Virus record (IMG/VR): IMGVR_UViG_3300044940_000706
Location: 1-23,407 of that record
DNA: 23,407 bases
Source of the DNA: a virus
Direction: 5' to 3' (one strand)
Shown: positions 8,716-16,680 of the stretch, one piece after another
Position numbering within the stretch: position 1 is the stretch's first letter
Layout of the letters: each line of letters opens with the position of its first letter
Translations under genes and position numbers: made by a program
The notes under the pieces: model-generated
Databases searched by the model: none
What the model was told of the DNA's origin: nothing
The model's input: only the letters and a program-made list of their open reading frames with translations

Positions 8716-9264
8716 ATGGTTGGTCTTGAATGGTTAAAATTTTTGGACGTGACAAAGCTTCCACTGCGGTGGTGGTTCGTCGTTGCGTGTCTTTCTGGCG
8801 GGATATTGATTATTCCCGAAGATTATGCCGTGACTCTAGGAATCGAACATTTGCGGAACGAGTTCAGGCCATACTTTGGCCTTGGCGCTCTATTTTCAGT
8901 CGCAATCTTGGGAGTTAATCTCGTATTAAAATTATGGTCAGCTGTTTCTGGCAAACTGAGAATTAAGGCTAAAAGAAGCGCCGCTCTCGCTTCATTGGAT
9001 AGGCTATCTGTATATGAGGCGGCAATCCTCGCGGGTTGCTATTACACAAACAGCCAAACCATCAATGTTCGCATAGATAATGCCTATGCGCGCTCATTGG
9101 TTGATAAAGGGCTAATGAAGCGAATTTCTGGCTCTGGAAATATGATGGAATGGCCTCATACAGTGTATGATTTCGTGTGGGATCATATTCCAATTCTTTT
9201 GACAAAATTCTCCGAAGAAGAACTGCAGAATGCCTTGCATCCTGCTGTTGACCCTTGGCGCTAA
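8716..9264 (+). CDS. sieB: SieB-like superinfection exclusion membrane protein
   Basis: A 182-residue inner-membrane protein. It has two hydrophobic helices, about 18-34 (WWFVVACLSGGILIIP) and 54-74 (FGLGALFSVAILGVNLVLKL), then a cytoplasmic part with LDRLSVYEAAIL and VDKGLMKRI. This plan and the pattern LKLPLRWW...P.DY closely resemble the superinfection exclusion protein B family of P22/lambda-type prophages. Those abort lytic growth of other phages in a lysogen. It is on the strand opposite the late genes, A/T-richer than they are, and sits between the tape measure and DUF2460. Its stop is 1 nt from the tape-measure stop. No ribosome site is visible. The family call is from memory of sequence pattern; which phages it excludes is unknown. 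Confidence 0.75.
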   Translation: MVGLEWLKFLDVTKLPLRWWFVVACLSGGILIIPEDYAVTLGIEHLRNEFRPYFGLGALFSVAILGVNLVLKLWSAVSGKLRIKAKRSAALASLDRLSVYEAAILAGCYYTNSQTINVRIDNAYARSLVDKGLMKRISGSGNMMEWPHTVYDFVWDHIPILLTKFSEEELQNALHPAVDPWR

Positions 9265-9265
9265 A

Positions 9266-11173
9266 TCATAAATTCCTCCTTGCGCGTTCAATGGAACGCG
9301 CCATATCCGCCGCAATCTGGCTTTGGCTTTGCCGGAAGCTGCGAACATCGGGGGTTTGCACGTTCATGTTGATAGTGATGGGCGAACCGCCGCCGAGTGC
9401 GCTGTTTGGCGTGATATTCAGCGGCGCGTTTCCGGCGTATGCGAGTTCGGGACCACGTTCACCCACCACGCCGAACTGACCGGGCTTCAACCTGCCGCCC
9501 TTAGCGAAGAAGCCGCCGAAGAAGTCGCCAATGCCGCCGAGGATACCACCCAAGCCACCGCCGCTACTGCCACCACCACCGAAAATGCCTTTGATGGAGC
9601 CGAAAATATCCTCGATAAAGCCGCCTTTGCCGGTAATACCGAGGTCATTCAGCGCCCATTTCAGCAATGAGCGGTTCAGGTCAGACAACATGCCGGTGAA
9701 GAAATCGCCGAAGCTATCGAAACGACCACTAATGGCATCCAGCGAGTCGGCAATCGTGCCTTCCATGCTTTCGCCAATCCTATCGAATTCGCCTTCAATC
9801 GTTTCGCCGGTCTTTTTCGTGGATTTATTCAGGCGCTCCGCTGCCTGTTCGGTCGCACGCCCAAAGGTTTCCTGATTGATGTAGCCTTTCTCCAGCAACA
9901 CATTCAGCTGCGACATTTCCTTGTTGTAGTTTTCCAGTGGCGTGCGCGTGGCCTCAATGATGCGTTGCGCCTCCTGCTGGAGCTTATTGAAGGACTTCAC
10001 TTCCTTCGCCGTTTCCTTGACCTTTTCCGGCTCTTTGGTTTCCTGAAACAGGCTATCGAGCGACTTGTTCTTGGCATTCCGCGCATCCACGATTTTCATG
10101 GCCGCATCTTGGATTTGCGCGTCAATGTCGGCGTTAAACTGTTTCGCTTCCGCCAGCGCCTTATCGAAGGCTTGCCCCATTGCATCGGCAAGGCCGGTTT
10201 CCAGCGCCTTGCGAGTGTTCTCGAAAGAAATACCGCCCAGCGGATTTTCTACGAAATTCTTAAGGTCTTGCCCCAGCGCCTCAAAGCGGTTGGAGATAGC
10301 GTCGCCGAATGCGCTGAACGCATCGCCTACGCCTTTGAACACGGCAATGAACAGGTTGCCGAATTTAATCACCTCCGCGATGAAAGCCTTAAATCCCAGC
10401 CCGAACGGCTCGATGGAATCCGTAATCACCTGCGCCAGCCAGCGCACCTTATCGGCAAGGAAAATCAGAATGTCAGTCAGGCCTGCATCGCCAATGGCTT
10501 TCACCAGCTTGGCGAACGCATCGCCCATGTTGGAAAGTGCCACATTCAGCGTGCCTGCCTGTTCCTGCATTGCGCCGGCAAACTGCACATCGCCGATAGA
10601 GCGCAGGTAGCCTTCGATTTCTTTGGCGTTCTTGCCGACGGTCGTGCTGACCCCTCGGAAGGTGAACGTCACCTGTTCGCCTTGCACGCGGGATTTAATG
10701 CCGAATTCCTTCAGGCGCTCAAATTCGCCTGTAGTGGCATCCGCCACCGCTTCAATCATCTGGTTGAGGGATTTCCCCATCGCCGTTGCGGTGTTGCCGT
10801 AAGACGTGAGGGCTTCCTCGGACGGAGTAAGACCCAGCGCCTTCAGCTTAATGAAAGCATCGACGACTTCCTCCAACTGAAACGGAGTTTCCGCCGCAAA
10901 CTTTTCAATGAAGCCAAAGGCTACACTCGCATTATCCGCCGAGCCGGTAACCGTTCGCAGGCTGGCTTCAAGTTTTTCAAACTTGGTGATGGTATCGGTG
11001 ACCTGCTTGCCCACGAAAGCCGTGGCCATCAAGCCGCCAATGCGGTTCAAGCCACCACTGAGGCGCTTGAACCGCTTATCCATATCATTCACGCCATTGT
11101 TAATTTGCGCGAATGTCTGCTGCGTTTTGTTAATGGCGCGGATGATAAATTCTGCACTACCGAACGCGGCCAT
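9266..11173 (-). CDS. Tape measure protein
   Basis: This 635-residue protein sets tail length and fills the tube lumen. The N-terminal domain (about 40-260) has the tape-measure pattern FEKLEASLRTVTGS, FAAETPFQLEEVVDAFIKLKALGL and TTGEFERLKEFGIKS. A helical, Lys/Glu-rich middle follows. The C terminus has a Gly-rich stretch, then FFAKGGRLKPGQFGVVGERG, common in lambda-like tape measures, and ends in a helix (SQIAADMARSIERARRNL) like GTA tail proteins. At 635 residues it is fairly short, implying a tail of roughly 95 nm by the usual 1.5 Angstrom per residue rule. The start overlaps the T-frame ORF by 17 nt and the ribosome site is weak, suggesting coupled translation. Confidence 0.92.
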   Translation of the reverse strand: MAAFGSAEFIIRAINKTQQTFAQINNGVNDMDKRFKRLSGGLNRIGGLMATAFVGKQVTDTITKFEKLEASLRTVTGSADNASVAFGFIEKFAAETPFQLEEVVDAFIKLKALGLTPSEEALTSYGNTATAMGKSLNQMIEAVADATTGEFERLKEFGIKSRVQGEQVTFTFRGVSTTVGKNAKEIEGYLRSIGDVQFAGAMQEQAGTLNVALSNMGDAFAKLVKAIGDAGLTDILIFLADKVRWLAQVITDSIEPFGLGFKAFIAEVIKFGNLFIAVFKGVGDAFSAFGDAISNRFEALGQDLKNFVENPLGGISFENTRKALETGLADAMGQAFDKALAEAKQFNADIDAQIQDAAMKIVDARNAKNKSLDSLFQETKEPEKVKETAKEVKSFNKLQQEAQRIIEATRTPLENYNKEMSQLNVLLEKGYINQETFGRATEQAAERLNKSTKKTGETIEGEFDRIGESMEGTIADSLDAISGRFDSFGDFFTGMLSDLNRSLLKWALNDLGITGKGGFIEDIFGSIKGIFGGGGSSGGGLGGILGGIGDFFGGFFAKGGRLKPGQFGVVGERGPELAYAGNAPLNITPNSALGGGSPITINMNVQTPDVRSFRQSQSQIAADMARSIERARRNL

Positions 11174-11288
11174 GAGATTTACCCATCTGTTCCTGTTGAA
11201 GTTGAAAAAAGGCGACCCATTCCGCGAACTCAGCGGTTGTCATTTGCTCGATTTCTGAGAGTGGTTTGCTGAGGCGGTACGCCAGCAT
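11157..11288 (-). CDS. Tail assembly chaperone, second frame (lambda T-like)
   Basis: A small 43-residue ORF, opening MLAYRLSKPLSEIEQMTTAE and followed by FAEWVAFFQLQQEQ, that resembles the short chaperone domain after the G-type protein in many siphoviruses. Its ATG overlaps the stop of the G-like gene by one base (TGATG). The -1 frame is also open from the slippery GGGAAAC at 11321-11327, so it can be made as the tail of a 169-residue GT fusion. The fusion would recruit tail tube subunits to the tape measure. It overlaps the tape-measure start by 17 nt. The identity is well supported by position, composition and frame; which product is made is inference. Confidence 0.75.
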   Translation of the reverse strand: MLAYRLSKPLSEIEQMTTAEFAEWVAFFQLQQEQMGKSHGRVR

Positions 11289-11665
11289 CAGCTGGCAGTG
11301 TCGGATGGGGTCGCTTCGGAGTTTCCCTTGGCTTGCTCCACGTTTTTGAAGAAGTGGCGCTCGATTTCCTCGTTAATGCGAAGAATCACGCGGCAATCCG
11401 CAAAATTGAGCAGCGTTTCCTTGTCCTCGACTTTGAACAGGCGATTGCCGTCCTTATCGCGGGCTTTCACTATCAGGGAATTGACCGCGCTTTCAATGTT
11501 GGAGGCCTTCTTGCCAGACATGCGCTGGATAAGGCTGGCCTCCGCCATCGTCATCGGGAAAATGTTAATTTCGAGCGGCGCTTCACCTTCGCCCCATTCG
11601 GGAACGGAGATAACCACGCGCTCTTGTGCCTGATAGTGTTTCTTTACTTGGTCAATGGTACGCAT
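11288..11665 (-). CDS. Tail assembly chaperone, first frame (lambda G-like)
   Basis: A 125-residue protein in the position of lambda gpG, between the tail tube and the tape measure. It probably coats the tape measure before the tube polymerises. The mixed beta/alpha pattern (RVVISVPEWGEGEAPLEINI, PMTMAEASLIQRM, LVKARDKDGNRLF) matches phage chaperones that follow the tube gene. A strong ribosome site (AAGGAGG) precedes the ATG. Near its 3' end the codons GGA AAC preceded by G form the slippery heptamer G GGA AAC at 11327-11321. Ribosomes slipping back by one base continue into the T-like frame. Confidence 0.82.
   Translation of the reverse strand: MRTIDQVKKHYQAQERVVISVPEWGEGEAPLEINIFPMTMAEASLIQRMSGKKASNIESAVNSLIVKARDKDGNRLFKVEDKETLLNFADCRVILRINEEIERHFFKNVEQAKGNSEATPSDTAS
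11321..11327 (-). promoter_or_regulatory. Programmed -1 frameshift site GGGAAAC
   Basis: The heptamer G GGA AAC is phased exactly as X XXY YYZ relative to the G-like frame (zero-frame codons GGA and AAC, residues 114-115). The -1 frame has no stop from here to 11157. Lambda uses the near-identical GGGAAAG at the same place in its G-T overlap. Slipping would give a fusion of about 169 residues. Confidence 0.8.
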
Positions 11666-11674
11666 GATGCCTCC

Positions 11675-12070
11675 TTATGGTGTGACGGTTTCTTCATCCA
11701 GCGCACCCGTGCCGGTGAAGCTGAAGGTGGCTTCTACGATTCCATCGAAGGAGCCGCTGTAGGCGATGGAGGTCACGATTGCGTCACCTGTCCAATACGT
11801 CGCGCCGGAGGCATTGCCTTCCGGGTAGAGATTGAGGGTAACGGTCGCGCCGACTTCCAACGCACCTTGGCCGGTGGTGTCGGTTTCATCCCAAAACGCA
11901 TCAAAACTGCCTGACCAGCTTTTGATGGTGGCTTGGTTTTTGCGCCATTGCGTGCCGATGATGGATGCGTCCACCGTGTCGGAGGTCACTTCGAGTGACC
12001 AAGATTTGACTTCTGCGACTTGGGAAGTGCCAATAAAGACCTTCCCCTCGCTGCCAGCGTGGGTAGCCAT
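11675..12070 (-). CDS. Major tail tube protein
   Basis: A 131-residue beta-rich protein forming the tail tube. The pattern GKVFIGTSQVAEVKSWSLEVTSD...VDASIIGTQWRKNQATIKSWSGSFDAFWD, then a C-terminal beta stretch (GSFDGIVEATFSFTGTGALD), is typical of siphovirus tube proteins. The ribosome site TAGGAG is strong, as expected for a highly made subunit. It lies between the tail terminator and the G-like chaperone. Confidence 0.88.
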   Translation of the reverse strand: MATHAGSEGKVFIGTSQVAEVKSWSLEVTSDTVDASIIGTQWRKNQATIKSWSGSFDAFWDETDTTGQGALEVGATVTLNLYPEGNASGATYWTGDAIVTSIAYSGSFDGIVEATFSFTGTGALDEETVTP

Positions 12071-12101
12071 AATGTTTCTCCTAATGTTGGGTTGAGTGGG
12101 G

Positions 12102-12545
12102 TTAAACGAGCGTCTGAGGCACGTTTTCTTTGACGCAGTAAAGCACTGCGAAAGTCAGGCTGATGATGGCGACGGGCTTTTCTCCTTCGCCTGAAAGCTG
12201 GGTGCTGGTGGTGTCGAGCGTGGCATCCTTCACCAACCCGCCAAGGGTCGGGTCAGCGCCGATGATTTGCTCCACCTCCAGCGCCAATGCGTCGGCCTCG
12301 GCATCAATATCACCTCTGGCCTTCACATACCCTTCGATCACCAGCTGAAGATTGCGCTGCTGCGTGCGTGGCCGCTGCATGGAGGGATTCCCCATGCCTT
12401 CCTGCGGCGTGAACACGAGCAATGCCGGTAGTTTTGGGTCATCCAGCGCATAAACGCGGGAGGCATAAACCCGGCTTCCGGCGGCAGTGTTCCCGGCAAG
12501 CAGGTTCACCACCGCCTGCCGTATCTGCGTGCGGGCGTGTGTCAT
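12102..12545 (-). CDS. Tail terminator (lambda U-like)
   Basis: A 147-residue protein. ARTQIRQAVVNLLAG at the start, the ALLVFTPQEG strand, EGYVKA and a final beta strand (AIISLTFAVLYCV) match the minor tail protein U/terminator type, which caps the tube and joins it to the head. It overlaps the FII-like connector by 4 nt (ATGA) and precedes the tube gene. The sequence family is diverse; position strengthens the call. Confidence 0.75.
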   Translation of the reverse strand: MTHARTQIRQAVVNLLAGNTAAGSRVYASRVYALDDPKLPALLVFTPQEGMGNPSMQRPRTQQRNLQLVIEGYVKARGDIDAEADALALEVEQIIGADPTLGGLVKDATLDTTSTQLSGEGEKPVAIISLTFAVLYCVKENVPQTLV

Positions 12546-12871
12546 AGTTTTTCCAAAATGAGTTCGGTGATGCCTTCGCTATCCGGGCGAATCACAGCGA
12601 CTTCGTAATCCTGACCATCCACCGTGAACTGGTCGCCGGTCTGGATTTCGGGAATGTCCTGTGTTCGCACCGATAACACCGGGTTCGCCACCACCACATC
12701 CACCGATTCGCCGCCGACCAATTCAGAATAGGCCTGCAACATGCCGGATAGGACGCGAGGCGTTCCCCCATCAGGGGTGTAGGTGACCTCGCGCCCATCC
12801 AGCGCCTTCAGTAGGGTTTGGTGATGACCGTGCATGTCATCCAAGAATGTCATGGGCTTAAAGCCCAACAT
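12542..12871 (-). CDS. Head-tail connector (lambda FII-like)
   Basis: A 109-residue protein. The opening DDMHGHHQTLLKALDGREVTY and the C-terminal PEIQTGDQFTVDGQDYEVAV and GITELILEKL are the pattern of the phage head-tail attachment (FII) family, a small beta protein at the portal-tail interface. The start is uncertain: ATG at 12871 overlaps DUF2190 by 14 nt, while ATG at 12853 (7th codon) does not overlap. Neither has a clear ribosome site, so translation is probably coupled. Confidence 0.75.
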   Translation of the reverse strand: MLGFKPMTFLDDMHGHHQTLLKALDGREVTYTPDGGTPRVLSGMLQAYSELVGGESVDVVVANPVLSVRTQDIPEIQTGDQFTVDGQDYEVAVIRPDSEGITELILEKL

Positions 12872-13187
12872 TCAGGAGGACTTGCACCGTTGCGTCGCCA
12901 CTTTGCGCCGCTGCCGCCGCCACGCCGACAATCGTATTGCCGGAGGCGGTGGTCGTAAGCACAGAGTTGGTGGCATCCCAATAGAGCTTGGCTCCTTGGG
13001 TTACCGCGCCGCTGGCTTTCGGGACGCTGAACACGCCTTTGACGCGCACCGCGCCCGTCGCACCGTTGGCGATAGCACCGATTGCCACGCCACCAATCGC
13101 GCCAATCAGCACGAACTGGCCGGAGGCGATATTCGCCCCGGCGGTGTAATTGAGGACATCGCCCTCATGGATGAAGTTTTTAGCCAT
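12858..13187 (-). CDS. DUF2190 capsid-associated protein (probable decoration or stabilising protein)
   Basis: A 109-residue Ala/Gly-rich beta protein. AKNFIHEGDVLNYTAGANIASGQ at the start, and the middle AKLYWDATNSVLTT with GVAAAAAQSGDATVQVLLN, fit DUF2190. Genes of this family follow the capsid gene and are thought to decorate or stabilise the head. A strong ribosome site (AAAGGAG) precedes it, although an intrinsic terminator lies between it and the capsid gene. Confidence 0.85.
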   Translation of the reverse strand: MAKNFIHEGDVLNYTAGANIASGQFVLIGAIGGVAIGAIANGATGAVRVKGVFSVPKASGAVTQGAKLYWDATNSVLTTTASGNTIVGVAAAAAQSGDATVQVLLNVGL

Positions 13188-13213
13188 AGTGATTTCTCCT
13201 TTGTTACAGGCAT

Positions 13214-13236
13214 AAAAAAAGCGGCATGAAGCCGCT
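13214..13236 (-). terminator. Intrinsic terminator after the protease-capsid gene
   Basis: Minus-strand reading: AGCGGC, loop TTCAT, GCCGCT, then a T-tract. It lies 24 nt past the capsid stop and before DUF2190. It is probably partial, allowing high capsid mRNA with reduced downstream genes, unless antitermination acts. It carries the same GGCATAAAAAAA edge as the terminator at 938-958. Confidence 0.75.
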
Positions 13237-13259
13237 GGTTGCTTTGGTCTTTAGGTGGT

Positions 13260-15176
13260 TTACGCGCCGGGGTTTTTATACATGGTGCGGTATTCGAGCG
13301 GCGCGGCGGCAGCATCAATGCGGACTTTGTATTCCACACCATCCACCGTCCAACCGTCCTGCTGATCGAGGAACGGAGCGGCAACGCCATCGAGGTAACC
13401 CACCTCAATCGTGTCGAACAGGTTCGGGTCGGCGGTCAGATACCATGCGGTAGCTGATGCCTCATCCAAACGCGCATCCACGATGATTTCCAGCGAACCG
13501 CGCACCGGGTTCGGCACACGGCTGTTGGTGGAAGCCGGGTCGGTTTCCGATGCCATCAGCACCCGTGCCGTATCCTCCAGCGCCGCAGGCACCAGAAGAT
13601 ATTGCGGACGGATATTGAGAGTCGCCGCGCCATCCTTCTGTTTACGCATGGCTGTACGCGCCGCGCCCACGTTGGTCGCGTTAATCACCGTGCCGGAGGC
13701 GGCAAGGTTTTTATGCGTGGCCGTATGGAACAGCGTCACGCCGTCGGACATGGTGGGGTTGCCGGTCAGCACCTTCCACACAATATCCCCGACGGTGCGT
13801 GAGGCGGCACGTCCCATCTTGCGCGGAATATCCGTGAAAGCGGTCAGGTCATCATTGATGATGGCTTGGCGGGTGATGGCAAACAGCTTGCCGTAGGTGG
13901 CCAGCTGGATGGTTTCCCCACGTTCACCAATCGTGCCGTGCTTGTATTCACCGCCTTCGGGAATCTTATCCAGCGTTTCAAACACGCCCAAACCAACGCG
14001 GCTGTGCGTTTTGAAATCGGACAGGTTGCCGACACGGGTAAACATCGAGAAGACTTCCTCGGCCTCGCCATACCCGCGCAGCATTGCTTTACGGGCATTG
14101 TTTTCAAGGATTTTGGGGAAGTCGCTGCTGGAATGGGTGAAGGCACGCGCTACCAGTTCGCGCTTATCCAGCCCATGCACGCGCACGCCGCGCACTTCCA
14201 AGGATTTACGCGCCAACTCCAGCAACGTATAGCCCCGGAACTCGGAAGGCTCGCTGTCTTTGCCAGCGATACCGGCACGGAAGGCAACCGCATCTTCGGC
14301 AGCACGGGCGAACTTCTCCACCTCGGTCCGTCCCATTTCGATACGTTGCCCGGTCGCAACCGGTTCCTCGCGCTTGCCAATGGCATCGAGCAGCTGCTTA
14401 CGCGCCTCGTTCACATCCACTTCTGGGTTATCGAGGCACGCATCGCGCACCTTGTCATGGTCGGGGTGGTTGGCAAACAGGGTGCGAATATCGCCACGAC
14501 GTTTCTTTTCATCCTCCAGCGCACGCTTTGCACCTTCGGCCATTGCATCACCGCGCACCGTTTCCATATCGGGTTCGGTGCGGGCTTGCGGTTCTTTCAC
14601 AGATTCAGGCATTAGATTCTCCTTTTGGGTTGGTTGGGGTTGAGGCTGGAGGATTTCGGCCTCCAGTTTCCGGCCAACCCCAACAGTGGGATCAGCGGGA
14701 ATATCGACCAGCGAGATTTCCATCGGCGTCCAACGGACAACGCGGTAAACGTCTGGTTTATCTTTGTGTTCTTCGGTGAGTTTGCGCTCGTTAATGCGGT
14801 AGGCCACCGACACGTTGCGGAGGATGCCATCGCGCACGTCCTGCCACAGGCCTTCCACTTCAGCGCGGCGGCTTAGGCGGATTTCTGCATAACCACGGCC
14901 ATTTTCCAGCCATGCACGTTCCACCACGCCGATACGGTTAGCGCCTTCGCTGCGGTCATGGTTGTAAAGCACCGGGGCGCTGTTATTCAGCCGCTCCAGA
15001 TCCACTTCGCCATCGTCATGACCCAGCACCTCCACCCACGCGTCGCTGAAGAAGCTCTGCCGGGTGACGGGTTCCTCCGAAGAAAAAGAAAGCCGCACAA
15101 GGCGGCTTTCAGCGTCAACGATGGAGCGGGAGGTAAGCTCAAGCGTTCGTGTCAGTATTTCCGGGTTGTTCGTCAT
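13260..15176 (-). CDS. Prohead protease - major capsid protein fusion
   Basis: A 638-residue fusion of a head maturation protease and an HK97-fold capsid protein. Residues about 10-170 are an S78/U35-type protease. The likely triad is H73 (LYNHDRS), S123 (RNVSVAY) and E153 (PMEISLVDIPADP). A Pro/Gln-rich linker (about 170-190) and a charged, scaffold-like stretch (about 190-330) follow. The capsid domain (about 330-638) has FETLDKIPEGGEY, LATYGKLFAITRQAIINDDL and LFHTATHKNLA. This fusion is known for GpA-terminase phages. The start at 15176 is chosen because GGAAGGAG lies just upstream; an in-frame ATG at 15230 lacks a site. It overlaps the portal by 38 nt. A second internal start at 14612 may make capsid precursor alone. 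Confidence 0.92.
   Translation of the reverse strand: MTNNPEILTRTLELTSRSIVDAESRLVRLSFSSEEPVTRQSFFSDAWVEVLGHDDGEVDLERLNNSAPVLYNHDRSEGANRIGVVERAWLENGRGYAEIRLSRRAEVEGLWQDVRDGILRNVSVAYRINERKLTEEHKDKPDVYRVVRWTPMEISLVDIPADPTVGVGRKLEAEILQPQPQPTQKENLMPESVKEPQARTEPDMETVRGDAMAEGAKRALEDEKKRRGDIRTLFANHPDHDKVRDACLDNPEVDVNEARKQLLDAIGKREEPVATGQRIEMGRTEVEKFARAAEDAVAFRAGIAGKDSEPSEFRGYTLLELARKSLEVRGVRVHGLDKRELVARAFTHSSSDFPKILENNARKAMLRGYGEAEEVFSMFTRVGNLSDFKTHSRVGLGVFETLDKIPEGGEYKHGTIGERGETIQLATYGKLFAITRQAIINDDLTAFTDIPRKMGRAASRTVGDIVWKVLTGNPTMSDGVTLFHTATHKNLAASGTVINATNVGAARTAMRKQKDGAATLNIRPQYLLVPAALEDTARVLMASETDPASTNSRVPNPVRGSLEIIVDARLDEASATAWYLTADPNLFDTIEVGYLDGVAAPFLDQQDGWTVDGVEYKVRIDAAAAPLEYRTMYKNPGA
14613..14624 (-). 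promoter_or_regulatory. Internal ribosome binding site for a free capsid precursor
   Basis: AAGGAG at 14624-14619 (minus) stands 6 nt before an in-frame ATG at 14612, codon 189 of the fusion. It falls exactly at the linker between the protease and scaffold/capsid parts. Initiation here would yield a 450-residue capsid precursor without the protease, giving many capsid subunits per protease. Confidence 0.7.
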
Positions 15177-16680
15177 CGGGTTCTCCTTCCTTTTCGGGTG
15201 TTTTGGTTGCCGCCGCAGGCTTGCTGGCACTGCTGGTAAAGCTCAGGCCTGCTTCTTCTTCCTGTGCGCGTTCCTGTTTGATTTGCTCGAATACATCCTG
15301 CGGATTGCCGCCACGCTCGCGGATAACCTGCGACCGTGATTTGAACCCGGCGGATACGGCCAGCTGCTCGGCTTCACCTTCTTTCTTCGGGTCAATCCAC
15401 GGCATAGTCGGTCCCTGAAACCCTGCATTCCACAGGGTGCGCGGGTTGATGCTGCCTTCAGGCAGTTCCAGCTTGCCGGATAGTACCGCCATATCCACGA
15501 ACCGTTCCCATATCGGGCGCACGCAGCGTTCGATGAAATGGTCGCGCAGCACGCCGTAATGGACGGATTGTTCCACCAGTTCCTGACGCTGGGCGCTGTA
15601 AGTGCCGTTGTAATCCTTCGATATGCTGGAATAGCTGGTGCTGGTTCCGGCAGCGACCGCACGCAGCTGGCTGTTTCGGAATTGCTCCAGCATGGCATTG
15701 GGGCGATTGCTATCAATCATCCCGATTTCCTCACCGGGCAGCAGGTTGTCGAAAATCATCCCCGGCTGCATTTTCAACAGGCGGTTACCCGCCGCATCGA
15801 CGCTTTGCGGATTGGTGGGGGCATCAAGGTTCTTCCGCACATACGCGCAAATGCTGGCCGCAACCTTCGCCGCCAACCGCTCGGAAAGTTCATAATCCTT
15901 AATATCCTCCATGCGCGTCATCACGCTGGCGAAGATGGAAACGCCGCGTGTCTGCGCGATGCGGTCGGTAATCTTCAGATGGATGATTTTCTCTGCCGGA
16001 TAGCGTTTGGTGTCCTGCCGGGTGACGAAGCTGTGCTTATCGCCGGGATGTTCCTTGTAGAGGTAATACGCGCGCGGCCTGCGCCATGCGTTTTTCTCTA
16101 CTCCATGAATGATGCGCTTTTTGTCGTCGGTGTAATCAAAGGGCAGATAATCCGCTTCAATCAATTCCAGCGAGTACGGCACGGCGGTTCCATGATCGAG
16201 GGCGGCGTTGGTGCCTTCGATATGTTTCACCAGCACTTCACCATCGCGAAACCAGCAACGCGCCACTAGACGCAGCATCTGGTTCCAGTGCAGTTCCCAC
16301 GTCACTTCCGGCAGGCAAATCCACTCATCCCATAAATCCAGCAGCTGGTCGTTAATGGGTTTGGCGAGTTCGCCGCTCGGCAGCTTCACCTGCGGTTCCA
16401 CAGTAATGCCGCGCCCGATGACGTTATTAACGAGGCAGTTAAGCACGCCGCGTGCGAGGTCGTGGTTTTCATCGAGAAAGCGAGCTTGCAGGCGCAGCGA
16501 TTCCCCGGCGCGTTCCACCACCGCATCACCGCTGCCGGGGTCGGTTTTAATCTTCCGCAGGCGCGATGGTTGGGCTGCTTCATAGGCACGCTGGTGCTTC
16601 AGAATCCACCGGGCGGTTTCCCGGCGTAGCGCAGATTCGGGTGAGAATACCTCTATGGCTTTGTCGAATAAGTTAGTCAT
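15139..16680 (-). CDS. Portal protein (lambda B type)
   Basis: The 513-residue portal, the dodecameric DNA gate at the head vertex. The N-terminal segment LQARFLDENHDLARGVLNCLVNNVIGRGI, then WCWFRDGEVLVK-like RCWFRDGEVLVKHIEG, and the mid-protein SSISKDYNGTYSAQRQELVEQ match the lambda gpB/Phage_portal_2 family. It starts 8 nt inside the DUF6148 gene and has no separate strong ribosome site, so translation is probably coupled. It lies between the head-tail protein and the capsid fusion, as in lambda. Confidence 0.92.
   Translation of the reverse strand: MTNLFDKAIEVFSPESALRRETARWILKHQRAYEAAQPSRLRKIKTDPGSGDAVVERAGESLRLQARFLDENHDLARGVLNCLVNNVIGRGITVEPQVKLPSGELAKPINDQLLDLWDEWICLPEVTWELHWNQMLRLVARCWFRDGEVLVKHIEGTNAALDHGTAVPYSLELIEADYLPFDYTDDKKRIIHGVEKNAWRRPRAYYLYKEHPGDKHSFVTRQDTKRYPAEKIIHLKITDRIAQTRGVSIFASVMTRMEDIKDYELSERLAAKVAASICAYVRKNLDAPTNPQSVDAAGNRLLKMQPGMIFDNLLPGEEIGMIDSNRPNAMLEQFRNSQLRAVAAGTSTSYSSISKDYNGTYSAQRQELVEQSVHYGVLRDHFIERCVRPIWERFVDMAVLSGKLELPEGSINPRTLWNAGFQGPTMPWIDPKKEGEAEQLAVSAGFKSRSQVIRERGGNPQDVFEQIKQERAQEEEAGLSFTSSASKPAAATKTPEKEGEPDDEQPGNTDTNA

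Noticed and set aside
9531-9590. Repetitive Gly-codon stretch in the tape measure
   Set aside because: Simple Gly/Ser-rich protein linker, not a DNA repeat or CRISPR; no spaced repeats were found anywhere in the window.
9965-11272. 435-codon plus-strand open frame
   Set aside because: It lies wholly antisense to the tape measure and its upstream genes, with no family pattern or ribosome site; a shadow frame in G/C-rich coding DNA.
12854-12866. GGGCTTAAAGCCC palindrome at the end of DUF2190
   Set aside because: Short, with no room for a loop and no T-tract; it covers codons at a gene overlap and is likely chance.
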